From positions 1 through 64,000 of the forward strand of contig DASVOE010000029.1 of the NCBI GenBank assembly GCA_036383515.1: a DNA stretch of 64,000 bases, read 5' to 3'. Every line of letters begins with the position of its first letter. Positions within the stretch are counted from its first letter, which is position 1. The notes under the pieces were generated by a model. That model saw nothing but the letters and a program-made list of their open reading frames with translations, made no database searches and was not told the origin of the DNA. Position numbers and translations under genes: made by a program. Source of the stretch: CADEDV01 sp036383515 (GTDB lineage: Bacteria; Bacteroidota; Bacteroidia; Chitinophagales; Chitinophagaceae). This document shows, piece after piece, positions 33,697-42,188 of the stretch.

Positions 33697-36102
33697 TCAG
33701 TTATCTTTTTTCCCAAAGATCCTTTTCAACAGACCTTTCTTTTTTTTGGGCTCTTCAATTGGTGCACCAATAGGTTTTTCATTGTTGCTGGCCGGGGTTC
33801 TATTGACTGAATCTTTTTTCACCGGCACATTATCTTCTGTAAATGGCTTTGACTCACCACCAATATATTCATTATTCATATTGTAATCCTGTTCAGTACC
33901 TACACCCTGGTCTTCACCTTGTGCACCCGGATCAACATTTTCAATATAAGGAAGAACATCTGCGCTGTTGATCTCTGATTCCATATCGGCAGGTTTTACA
34001 AATTTTGCATCCTTCTCTATACCCAGCGTTTTATCAGCATATACTTTTTTAAAGAATGCTTCCCAGATAGGCCGGGTAGCTGCGCCGCCATAAACGCTTC
34101 CACTTTCATTCCGTATAAAACGATCATCATTGCCTACCCAGGCGCCACCTAATAACTGGGGTGTATAGCCAATGAACCAGAGGTCTGAGTTATCATTGGT
34201 AGTTCCTGTTTTGCCACCCATTTCAGCAGCACCAAGGCGATACATCAAACCAGCAGCAGTACCTTTTGTAACGGTACCTTCCATCATCTGCGCCATTTTA
34301 TAGGCAGTCACCTCGCTGATCGCTTCTTTGCGGTTGGCGCTATAATCAAAACGTTTGATCACATTTCCGTTCCTGTCTTCAATACGGCTGATAAAATAAG
34401 GTTTGGTTGAAAAACCACGACCAGCAAAAATGGAATATCCCCACATCATTTCAAACAATGAAAGTTCACAGGCTCCTAACGCAATCGAGGGATTGGGCTC
34501 TACTTTAGTTGGAATATTTAGTCGTGAAATAAATTCAGCAAAACGTTGCGGCCCTACCTGTTTCATAATATAAGCCGTAGCGCAGTTGCGTGACCAGGCA
34601 AGGGCTGAAGCCATTGTCATCGATCGGCCTGTGCAGGTTTTGGAGGTAGCAGGCACCAATCTTCCGCCACCAAAGTTTTGTTGCTGATCCAGTACTTCTG
34701 TTTCAGCAGTATAACCTATTTCCTCCATCGCCTGTGTATAGAGTAAAGGTTTAATGGTAGAACCAACCTGTCTTTTTGTTTTTAAGTTGGCATGATCGAG
34801 TTTATATGTTTTAAAATCAATACCACCTACCCATGCTTTTACTTCCCCGGTTGTGGGATCCATTACCATGAAAGCGGTTTGTATCATCTGCCGGTGATAT
34901 TTGATGGAATCAAAAGGCGTCATCACTGTATCCTTTTCTCTTTTACTGTTCCAGGCAAATATCTTCATCGGTGTTTTCTGATAGAAAGTAGCTTTGATCT
35001 CTTTATCACTCAGCCCATCATCTGCCAGGTTTTTCCAGCGGTCGCTTTGTTTCATCGCGGCTTCTAAAACGTTCTGATGTTCTTTCCAGACAGAGCCGTT
35101 TTTAATATTTGGCCTTGCGTCAAGTGCTTTCTGCAATACTGGCAGTTGTAATGCAACCGCTTCCTCTGCGTATTCCTGCATACGGGGGTTGATCGTCGTA
35201 TAGACTTTTAAGCCATCTTCGTAAATATCATAACTGCCGCCGTCAGGTTTCTTTACACCTTTCAATACGTCTCTTACTTCATCCCGCAACACTTCTCTGA
35301 AATAAGGGGCATAGCCTGTATTCTCATCTAATTTTTTATAATTAAGTTTTACAGGCTTCGCTTTTAGTTTAGTGGCGTCTTCTTCTGTGATCTTATGATT
35401 CACCGCCATTTGTCCCAGTACTACATTACGGCGATCTCTTGCTGCAACCGGGTTTCTAACGGGGTTATAAATACTGTTTCCTTTTAGCATGCCTACTAAT
35501 AAAGCAGCTTCTTCAATATTCAACCGGTCTGGTTCTTTTTGAAAAAAGGTTCGGGAGGCATTGCGTATACCATAGATGTTATTGCCGAAAGGAACTGCAT
35601 TGAGATAAAGCGTTACGATCTCTTCCTTGGTAAAATTTCTTTCCAGTTTCACTGCAATGATCCACTCTTTCAATTTTTGAACCACCCGGACTGCTTTATT
35701 TTTTGATCTTTCATTAAAAAGATTCAGCGCTAATTGCTGGGTGATCGTACTGGCACCGCCCTGGCCACCGAGAGTTAGTGCGGCCCGTAATGTCGATTTT
35801 ACATCAATGCCGGAGTGCTCATAAAAACGTTCATCTTCTGTTGCAATCAGTGCATCGATCACATGCTTCGATATATCCCTGTATTTAACGTTACTGCGGT
35901 TTCCCCTTTCTGTATAATATTTTCCCATCAGGGTGCCATCGGCAGCATATACTTCCGATGCCTGTTGAATAGTAGGGTTTTCCAGGTCCGAAAGCGACGG
36001 CATCTTACCCAATACGCCCCAGTTAGCTAATAAAATCAATAGAACAAAGGCACTCAACCCAAACAGGAAGATGCGCCAGAAAATGCGGACTGATTTTTTC
36101 AT
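33697..36102 (-). CDS. mrcA: penicillin-binding protein 1A (transglycosylase/transpeptidase)
   Basis: 801 residues, class A PBP. One N-terminal membrane helix (IFWRIFLFGLSAFVLLILLANWG), then a GT51 glycosyltransferase domain (ATEDERFYEHSGID; GGASTITQQLALNLF; YLNAVPFGNNIYGI), then a transpeptidase domain with STIKP (SxxK, around 438), SRN (SxN) and GKTGTT (KTG). The last about 90 residues are acidic/low complexity ending in a Lys-rich tail (KKKKGLLKRIFGKKDN). It polymerises and crosslinks peptidoglycan. The next gene upstream (188 bp away) codes for an SprE/PorW-like TPR protein. Confidence 0.97.
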   Translation of the reverse strand: MKKSVRIFWRIFLFGLSAFVLLILLANWGVLGKMPSLSDLENPTIQQASEVYAADGTLMGKYYTERGNRSNVKYRDISKHVIDALIATEDERFYEHSGIDVKSTLRAALTLGGQGGASTITQQLALNLFNERSKNKAVRVVQKLKEWIIAVKLERNFTKEEIVTLYLNAVPFGNNIYGIRNASRTFFQKEPDRLNIEEAALLVGMLKGNSIYNPVRNPVAARDRRNVVLGQMAVNHKITEEDATKLKAKPVKLNYKKLDENTGYAPYFREVLRDEVRDVLKGVKKPDGGSYDIYEDGLKVYTTINPRMQEYAEEAVALQLPVLQKALDARPNIKNGSVWKEHQNVLEAAMKQSDRWKNLADDGLSDKEIKATFYQKTPMKIFAWNSKREKDTVMTPFDSIKYHRQMIQTAFMVMDPTTGEVKAWVGGIDFKTYKLDHANLKTKRQVGSTIKPLLYTQAMEEIGYTAETEVLDQQQNFGGGRLVPATSKTCTGRSMTMASALAWSRNCATAYIMKQVGPQRFAEFISRLNIPTKVEPNPSIALGACELSLFEMMWGYSIFAGRGFSTKPYFISRIEDRNGNVIKRFDYSANRKEAISEVTAYKMAQMMEGTVTKGTAAGLMYRLGAAEMGGKTGTTNDNSDLWFIGYTPQLLGGAWVGNDDRFIRNESGSVYGGAATRPIWEAFFKKVYADKTLGIEKDAKFVKPADMESEINSADVLPYIENVDPGAQGEDQGVGTEQDYNMNNEYIGGESKPFTEDNVPVKKDSVNRTPASNNEKPIGAPIEEPKKKKGLLKRIFGKKDN

Positions 36103-36290
36103 GTATTGAATGGTTGTGGTTAATGCGAAAATGATAGTTCAGCAAAAATCATGCACCGAAAATAAGCAAAAGCCTGACTGTGAAAGAAGCACCCTGATTA
36201 ATCTTTTGCCAAAGCTATATATAGTTAAAGTACAAGTACCTGTAAAAACCTGCAACTGTATTTACGTCAAGTGCAGTTAGTGAAAACGGT

Positions 36291-39257
36291 TTAAAATTTT
36301 CCCGGCAGGTATTGATTAAGGAATGTTTTGTAGCCCTCAATATTCTTATTGGCTTTGAGAATTTCCAGGTTCTTTTCCGTGATAATAGTAAAATAGTACT
36401 TACCACCTTTCAGCCAGGGAATGATGTCTGTAGCTGTTTTAGGTCTTGTCTTTTCTACATAAGCCACTGCTTCCTCTGCATTTTTAAATGGGCTGATCAG
36501 CATGAATTTATTGTCAGGATCTATCTCCACGGTTTCAATGGTAAACTGTTTATTATAAAAAGTTTCCCGGTTGTAACGGAAGAAAGCATTTTTTGCTTCG
36601 TTGCCAAATACAAGATCCACCTTATTCAGTACAAGCACTACATAATAGGGAGCCTCGGCTGCATAGGAGAAAGAAGAAGCGGGTATAGATGGCACAGATT
36701 TCTTTGTAGCTGTATCAACCGGCGGATTATTATTTTTTACTACCGGCGGTATCACAGGTGGATTGACAGCAATGGAATCTTTTTTTACCGGCGACGTAAT
36801 TACCGGGTTAGTATTGACAACCGGGTTGTTGGCAACCGGTTCCCGCGGACGGGTAATATTGAGATTGCGTAACTCTTCTTCGATCTGGCTGCGCCGGTTC
36901 AATACGGCAATAAGATTAGCGGCTTTGCCTGCCAACGGGGAAGTAGCGAATTGTGTTATAATATTATCCAGTACAGTAATGGCTGTGCTGTCTTCTTTTT
37001 GTTTTATATAGTATACGGCTTCGATATAGAGCAATTGCGGAGTCCAATAGCTTTTGTTATACAGGCTGTCAGCTATTTTTTTCTGTGCAATGGCTTCTGC
37101 AAAATTACCTTCAATGAAGAGGTCATAAATTTTTTCATAGGCCCTGGTGGCATCTGTATTGTTTGTTTTGGAAGCAGGATTTTTACCCGTGGTGATAATA
37201 GTGGTGAAATTGCTCGAATCATATTTTTCACTCATTAGTTTTTTGATCGCCGCTGCTTTATTGGTTTCGCCATTCTTATTATAACAATAATAAAGATTGA
37301 ATAACACTTCATCCATGGGATGAAAGGCAGGGAAACGGGTACGAAGCGTCTCTAAGGTTTCTGTGCCAATACTACAATCTTCAATATCCTGGATATATCC
37401 TTTGCCAAGATGGAACATAGCTGCCTGGATAGAATCATTCGATTGTTTCAGCAACTCAGTAGTGAGCGGAAGATTGTCGTACAAACCATCAAAAGTAATT
37501 TCCGTATCAGCTTCCTGGGGTTGTGCTTTTATTGTAGCTGATGTTGGATTATTGGCAGCAGTTGATTTATTGTTCTTGTCCTGTATCGCAGATATGGAAG
37601 CGCTGCGGCGCCAGTTATCTGTGTTCGGCCGGTTGCCCCATTTGGCTTTAAAAGCTGTTACCCCTTTTTGTTTTGAATTTGTATTATAAAAATACCATTC
37701 GCCTTTTGTTTCACTATCAGAAAAAAGAGTAGGGGAGGGTGTAGCATTTCCAACAGTCAACATGGATGCACCACCTGTACCTTCATCTTTTAATCCTTTT
37801 TCTTTACGTAGTTGCCGGGCTAATTTTTTTACATAGTCTTTACGTTCATCTTCGGGCATAGCAGCGATTCGTTGCAGGCTATCCTGGCGTTCTATTATTT
37901 CAATATTGAAAGCAATCCTTCCCAGCATCTCTTTACGTTGCAGGATCTCTTCAGGGTTTTTAAGTGCCAGGTCATCCATCCTCAAGCTGTCGTAATAGTT
38001 ATAAGCAAGCCGGTATTGTTTTTTGATAAAAGAGATATCAGCTAATTGCAGGAAAGCTTTATTCCGGTTAGTAAGATTGTTGTTGCTGTATTTTGTACTT
38101 TTTAATAATAAGGGCATGGCGCCATCCATATTATTTTTTTCCAATTCCATTTGCGCCGCCATGTAATAAATGATATCCCGGTAATTTTCATAGCGATCTT
38201 TCTTCGCCATCTTTAATAATTCCGAAATATTTTTATCAATATATCCTTCACCACCGTCTTTGTTTACACGGATGGAATAAAGCCTTGCATATATATCCAG
38301 TATCGGGTCTGTTGTATGCCCGATGGCTTTGGCATAAAGTTTTTCTGATTCTTTATACTGACCGGCGAGTTCATATAATTGCGCCGCAAGGTATTCCCAC
38401 CGGGCCCTTTCCTGTTTGCTGGTAGTATTATCCAGCGCCTGCTCAAGATGAGCGGCGGCACTATCCCAAATATTTTGCTTATAAAACCAATAGGCCTGCA
38501 CTTCTTCCAGGTCATTGTATAAACGTTTGGGAAAAACAGGGTCATTGCGTAAGGTAACGATCAGGCTGGCCGCTTCGGCAAACTGGTCCTGTGCGAGGAA
38601 ATTTCTTATCTGCCAGATAAATGCCTCATTACGGCTGGGTGGTTCTGAAAATATTTTCCGGGGTAAACTTGTTTTCTCTTTAGTGGAGATACTATATGCA
38701 GCATTGCCATCCCTGCTACTGCCAATCGTTTTGAAATAACCATCTTTTTCTTTTTCTGCAAACGCATAATTGATGTATTGAAACATCAGGTAGGCCGAAT
38801 CAAATTCTTTTTGCAAATAATAGGCAGCTCCCCAAAGCAGGTAAAGGTTATCCACCCAGTCATTCCGCAGATCATGAAGAGCAATGCCGCTTTGTGACTT
38901 GCTGATAATGGAATCCAATTGCAGGCTATCGCCGGCGGTTATATCTAATTTGTAATTATAAAAAGGGAGAAGATCAGCGTAATCGTCAACAAAAGCAGTT
39001 TTAGCCCGGTCAATCACTTCATTCAGTTTCGCATTGGCGTTAAAAACATAATTGTAATGGGTAACTGTGTTCTGGATAAATCTTCGGGGGAGGGTGAATT
39101 TTTTCTGATCTGATTTTTCTGACCTAAGCACTCTTTCTTCGTACTCTTTGGGTTTCTTAATATCAATACCTGTTCCCAACTGCCCATAAGCAGCATCAGT
39201 AAATTGGCAGAGGATAAGAAATAGAACCGCAATAAGTTTATATGGGATAGGTCGCAT
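36291..39257 (-). CDS. large TPR protein, SprE/PorW-like
   Basis: About 988 residues. Signal peptide MRPIPYKLIAVLFLILCQFTDAAYGQ; I choose ATG 39257 over the in-frame TTG at 39269. Most of the protein is tetratricopeptide-like helices (for example AYWFYKQNIWDSAAAHLEQAL, about 252-300), then a low-complexity Pro/Asn linker (about 830-900), then a SPOR-like compact end (APYYVVLVLNKVDLVFGNEAKNAFFRYN). This order resembles SprE/PorW, the TPR component of the type IX secretion/gliding machinery, but no other por/gld genes lie in the window, so the name is provisional. A generic envelope TPR scaffold is the alternative. Confidence 0.7.
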   Translation of the reverse strand: MRPIPYKLIAVLFLILCQFTDAAYGQLGTGIDIKKPKEYEERVLRSEKSDQKKFTLPRRFIQNTVTHYNYVFNANAKLNEVIDRAKTAFVDDYADLLPFYNYKLDITAGDSLQLDSIISKSQSGIALHDLRNDWVDNLYLLWGAAYYLQKEFDSAYLMFQYINYAFAEKEKDGYFKTIGSSRDGNAAYSISTKEKTSLPRKIFSEPPSRNEAFIWQIRNFLAQDQFAEAASLIVTLRNDPVFPKRLYNDLEEVQAYWFYKQNIWDSAAAHLEQALDNTTSKQERARWEYLAAQLYELAGQYKESEKLYAKAIGHTTDPILDIYARLYSIRVNKDGGEGYIDKNISELLKMAKKDRYENYRDIIYYMAAQMELEKNNMDGAMPLLLKSTKYSNNNLTNRNKAFLQLADISFIKKQYRLAYNYYDSLRMDDLALKNPEEILQRKEMLGRIAFNIEIIERQDSLQRIAAMPEDERKDYVKKLARQLRKEKGLKDEGTGGASMLTVGNATPSPTLFSDSETKGEWYFYNTNSKQKGVTAFKAKWGNRPNTDNWRRSASISAIQDKNNKSTAANNPTSATIKAQPQEADTEITFDGLYDNLPLTTELLKQSNDSIQAAMFHLGKGYIQDIEDCSIGTETLETLRTRFPAFHPMDEVLFNLYYCYNKNGETNKAAAIKKLMSEKYDSSNFTTIITTGKNPASKTNNTDATRAYEKIYDLFIEGNFAEAIAQKKIADSLYNKSYWTPQLLYIEAVYYIKQKEDSTAITVLDNIITQFATSPLAGKAANLIAVLNRRSQIEEELRNLNITRPREPVANNPVVNTNPVITSPVKKDSIAVNPPVIPPVVKNNNPPVDTATKKSVPSIPASSFSYAAEAPYYVVLVLNKVDLVFGNEAKNAFFRYNRETFYNKQFTIETVEIDPDNKFMLISPFKNAEEAVAYVEKTRPKTATDIIPWLKGGKYYFTIITEKNLEILKANKNIEGYKTFLNQYLPGKF

Positions 39258-39502
39258 TTTCCGTCGCAAACTAAAGTCTTATTAACTGAATTTCAAACAT
39301 TTTAGTATAAAATGAGTCGTATAATTTTTTCAATAATGCTATTATTGGCAGGAAAATATTTTTACTGCCTGATTCCGTGCTACAATTTGCGCAAATAACT
39401 AATAGCCTGACGAAAGTAGGCCATTTTTTTTATCCCGATTATTTGACTACTGCATTCAGAATCAACAGGCTTCCTTACCTTTAATTCTATTAACAGAGAG
39501 CT

Positions 39503-39901
39503 ATGGTCAAGTTAGACGCAGGCACCACGCTGAAAAGATTACGCAACCGCTATCGGTTGGTAGTTATGAACGACGATACTTACGAAGAGGTTGTGACGTT
39601 TAAGTTATCGAGGCTGAGTGTCTACATCATGTTAAGCACAGTTTTTGTGCTGTTGGTCGGACTCACAGTTGCCCTGATTGTCTTTACACCGCTTAAGTAT
39701 TATATTCCGGGATATGATGATATGAGAATTGGCCGTGAATATCGCCAGCTTAAATACCAGGCGGATGATATGGCTCAGCAAATGAAGAACATGGAGCAGT
39801 ACCAGGAAGGATTAAGAAAGGGGCCATTACAGGGAACAAGAACGGTTGTTTTGGATACAACGCAACTAAAAGTTCCCAAACCAGAGATTTCAAATGACTA
39901 A
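39503..39901 (+). CDS. single-pass membrane anchor resembling the N-terminus of M23 peptidases
   Basis: 132 residues. Cytoplasmic start (MVKLDAGTTLKRLRNRYRLVVMNDDTYEEVVTFKLSRLSV), a membrane helix (VYIMLSTVFVLLVGLTVALIVF, about 52-72), then TPLKYYIPGYDDMRIGREYRQLKYQADDMAQQMKN, a short coiled coil, and a brief tail. This is what I know as the N-terminal part of bactofilin-linked M23 endopeptidases in Bacteroidota, but there is no LytM/M23 catalytic domain. It ends with a proper stop 11 bp before the bactofilin gene. Possibly a shortened, non-catalytic anchor for bactofilin. Confidence 0.72.
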   Translation: MVKLDAGTTLKRLRNRYRLVVMNDDTYEEVVTFKLSRLSVYIMLSTVFVLLVGLTVALIVFTPLKYYIPGYDDMRIGREYRQLKYQADDMAQQMKNMEQYQEGLRKGPLQGTRTVVLDTTQLKVPKPEISND

Positions 39902-39912
39902 TCTACATACCT

Positions 39913-40329
39913 ATGTTTAACACTAAAAACAAAACCGACATGCAGCCAGAAAAAACCAACGGTGGCAATGGTGCTACACTTATCAGCGCCGGCACTACAT
40001 TAAAAGGCGACATCAGCAGCAACAGTGATCTGCGTATTGATGGTACGATCATCGGCAACATTCACAGTTCAGCAAAAATTGTTATCGGGTCCAATGGAGT
40101 GGTGGAAGGAGATATCTCCGGCAACCAGGCCGATATTGTAGGAAAGGTTTCTGGTAACATCAGGACCAAAGAGCTCCTGCAACTGAGAGGCGAATGTGAA
40201 GTAACCGGCAATTTATATGCTGGCAAACTGCAGGTAGAGCCTACTGCTACTTTTAATGGCCAATGTCATATGGGAGGCAATGTGGTTGAAATGGCAACTA
40301 CTAATGAAGCAGTCGCCGCTGTCAAATAA
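39913..40329 (+). CDS. bactofilin (polymer-forming cytoskeletal protein)
   Basis: 138 residues. The core repeats the bactofilin beta-helix pattern (LISAGTTLKGDISSNSDLRIDGTIIGNIHSSAKIVIGSNGVVEGDISGNQADIVGKVSGNIRTKELLQL), about 90 residues of right-handed beta-helix with short disordered ends. Bactofilins form non-nucleotide filaments at the membrane that organise wall enzymes. It follows directly the membrane anchor gene and its 3' end overlaps the AtpZ-like gene by 26 bp. Confidence 0.95.
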   Translation: MFNTKNKTDMQPEKTNGGNGATLISAGTTLKGDISSNSDLRIDGTIIGNIHSSAKIVIGSNGVVEGDISGNQADIVGKVSGNIRTKELLQLRGECEVTGNLYAGKLQVEPTATFNGQCHMGGNVVEMATTNEAVAAVK

Positions 40330-40537
40330 AAATAAACGGGACATTTACCGGTATGCAAGCCTGGGCACCCAGATCATGGTTGCTCTGGCTATTGCTGTTT
40401 TTATAGGTATCAAAGCAGATGGCTGGTTACATACTCTGCCATTGTTCTCCTGCGCCTTACCTTTGCTTGTCTTAACGGGAATTTTTTATAAACTCATCCG
40501 GGATACCGGGAATAAAAAGAATAATGAACAAGAATAG
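40304..40537 (+). CDS. AtpZ/AtpI-like small membrane protein
   Basis: 77 residues from the ATG at 40304 (MKQSPLSNKNKRDIYRYASLGTQIMVALAIAVFIGIKAD). Two membrane helices and the start YASLGTQI...G are the pattern of AtpZ/ATP synthase I proteins (F0F1 assembly/ion transport). An in-frame ATG at 40256 would add 16 residues overlapping bactofilin in another frame with no similarity, so I reject it. It starts inside the bactofilin end and overlaps the next gene by 14 bp, a tight operon. Confidence 0.8.
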   Translation: MKQSPLSNKNKRDIYRYASLGTQIMVALAIAVFIGIKADGWLHTLPLFSCALPLLVLTGIFYKLIRDTGNKKNNEQE

Positions 40538-40925
40538 CCTGAAGTTGCTGCGACCCCTGCTGTTGATCTTTATTATCCTCAACGCTTTTTTTATAGCAAG
40601 TAAAAGTTGGTTGCTGAAATGGGGCGCCGACCAGGATGTGCTGATCGTTGGTAACCTGCTGGTTTTTTTGGTAAGCTTCTTTGCTTTTTTTCTTTCTTAC
40701 AGGGCATTGCAATCGTCCAATCCGCAGGCTTTTGTAAGGGCGATGTATGGCAGTTTTATCATTAAATTTTTTGTGATCGCTATCTCCGCTTTTATTTATA
40801 TAAAAATGACCGGCAAAGAGGTAAATAAAATTTCTTTATTCACCTGCATGGGGTTATACCTGGTCTATACGTTTATTGAAGTATCTGCCTTGATGAAATT
40901 GCTGAAGCAAAAGAAGAATGCCTAA
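40524..40925 (+). CDS. AtpI-like four-helix membrane protein
   Basis: 133 residues, four hydrophobic helices (LLLIFIILNAFFIASKSWLL; ILIVGNLLVFLVSFFAFFLS; FVRAMYGSFIIKFFVIAISAFIYI; LFTCMGLYLVYTFIEVSALMKLL). In Bacteroidota, a protein of this type usually lies between atpZ and atpB and is called ATP synthase subunit I-like. Here atpB does not follow; the next gene codes for an SprT-like protein and overlaps by 8 bp. Function is inferred from position. Confidence 0.72.
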   Translation: MNKNSLKLLRPLLLIFIILNAFFIASKSWLLKWGADQDVLIVGNLLVFLVSFFAFFLSYRALQSSNPQAFVRAMYGSFIIKFFVIAISAFIYIKMTGKEVNKISLFTCMGLYLVYTFIEVSALMKLLKQKKNA

Positions 40926-41547
40926 GAAAGAAGTTCACATTGCACAATTACAGGATTATTTACCAGCAGGTACCTACGAGCCGGTACTGGCCTATCTCCG
41001 TCAATATAAAGTTCATCTTACCGTAGCTAAAGAAAGAAAAAGTGTATTGGGTGATTACCGGCATCGCACTCATCATGCCAATCACCGCATCAGTGTAAAT
41101 GGTAATCTCAATAACTACTCTTTCCTGATAACGCTATTGCATGAGTTAGCCCATCTTGTCACTTTTGAGCAATACGGTAACAAGGTGCAATCGCATGGCA
41201 AAGAATGGAAAACGATCTATGGCCAGTTCCTGCATCAATTTTTATTACATAAAATTTTTCCCGGCGATATTGAAAAAGAATTGCAGCAATCTTTAAAAAA
41301 TCCTGCAGCCAGCAGTTGTGCAGAAGATGGTTTGCTACGGGTGTTGCGAAAATATGATACCGGTAAAAACGGCTATCGCCTTGTGGAAGAGTTACCGGCT
41401 CAAAGTTTATTCCGCACCAGTGATGGCAGAGTATTTCAAAAAGGAGTCAAGTTGCGAAAACGATTTAAATGTGTGGAAGTGGCAACAGGAAGATTGTATT
41501 TGTTTAGTCCTGTGTATGAAGTGGAGATGGTGTCGGGTCAGTTATGA
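40918..41547 (+). CDS. SprT-like zinc metalloprotease-domain protein
   Basis: 209 residues. The zinc-binding HELAHLVTFEQYGNKVQSHGKEWK (HExxH plus a third His, about residues 72-95) is the SprT/Spartan signature. The C-terminal half carries RVFQKGVKLRKRFKCVEVATGRLYLFSPVYEVEMV, a small beta domain often seen in such proteins. No Zn-ribbon cysteines are present. SprT-like proteins may cleave DNA-protein crosslinks; the bacterial role is unclear. The last codons and stop (QLstop) belong to heptamer cluster H7. Confidence 0.88.
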   Translation: MPKKEVHIAQLQDYLPAGTYEPVLAYLRQYKVHLTVAKERKSVLGDYRHRTHHANHRISVNGNLNNYSFLITLLHELAHLVTFEQYGNKVQSHGKEWKTIYGQFLHQFLLHKIFPGDIEKELQQSLKNPAASSCAEDGLLRVLRKYDTGKNGYRLVEELPAQSLFRTSDGRVFQKGVKLRKRFKCVEVATGRLYLFSPVYEVEMVSGQL

Positions 41548-41567
41548 GCAGTGAGTTATGATAGTGC
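41540..41567. repeat. heptanucleotide repeat cluster H7
   Basis: AGTTATG, AGCAGTG, AGTTATG, ATAGTGC in tandem across the SprT-like gene's stop codon. Confidence 0.6.
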
Positions 41568-41585
41568 TTGACTGTCGACTTAAGT

Positions 41586-42068
41586 CTATAAACTCCGAAG
41601 CATCCATAAAGGGCAACCAAAATGCCCGCTGTTACCCATCGGTCCATCGAGATAAACAAAACCCATTCGCTCATATACTTTCAATGCTGGCTTCAGTTCA
41701 TTCATCGTTTCTAAATAAATTTTACTGAACCCATTTTCTTTGGCCTGTTGCAAACATTTTTCTATCATTTGTTTTCCCAGGCCGATACCTCTTGCTTTGG
41801 GCAACAAATACATTTTTACCAGTTCGCAGGTATCAGGTGATAAGCCATCAGTTGGATAGATACCGCCACCACCAACGATCTCTCCATCCAGTTCTGCAAT
41901 ATTATAGGTTGATCTTTCTTTTTGAAACAATTCAAACAGTGCATCGGTGGTAGGGTCATAATATACAGTGCCGGGGTGATTGGCGCCGAATTCTTTTAAC
42001 GTAGCACGAATGATGCTGGCGATGATAGGATTGTCGGATGGCTGGATGCGACGAATAGTTAAATTCAT
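41586..42068 (-). CDS. GNAT-family N-acetyltransferase
   Basis: 160 residues. Standard GNAT fold: acceptor side (IRRIQPSDNPIIASIIRATLKEFGANHPGT), the acetyl-CoA binding motif A (LVKMYLLPKARGIGLGKQMIEKCLQQAKENGF, with RGIGLG at about 93-98), and motif B (YLETMNELKPALKVYERMGFVYLDGPMGN). Substrate unknown, small-molecule acetyltransferase likely. Terminator hairpins separate it from sucC on the same strand, so it has its own transcript. Confidence 0.92.
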   Translation of the reverse strand: MNLTIRRIQPSDNPIIASIIRATLKEFGANHPGTVYYDPTTDALFELFQKERSTYNIAELDGEIVGGGGIYPTDGLSPDTCELVKMYLLPKARGIGLGKQMIEKCLQQAKENGFSKIYLETMNELKPALKVYERMGFVYLDGPMGNSGHFGCPLWMLRSL

Positions 42069-42134
42069 TTTCTAAATATAAAAACAAAATGGTAGCTGAA
42101 ATTGAAAAACCTGGTTGACGCGTTGGCAAAAAAA

Positions 42135-42188
42135 ATCCCGGCACCAGCCGGGATCAAATATATAAAAGCCTTCGACAGGCGAAGGCTT
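42135..42188. terminator. paired terminator hairpins between sucC and the GNAT gene
   Basis: Hairpin one: ATCCCGGC, ACCA, GCCGGGAT (42135-42154) with an A-rich run (T on the minus strand) next to it. Hairpin two: AAGCCTTCG, a short loop, CGAAGGCTT (42166-42188), touching the sucC stop codon. Both terminate minus-strand sucC transcripts. Confidence 0.85.
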
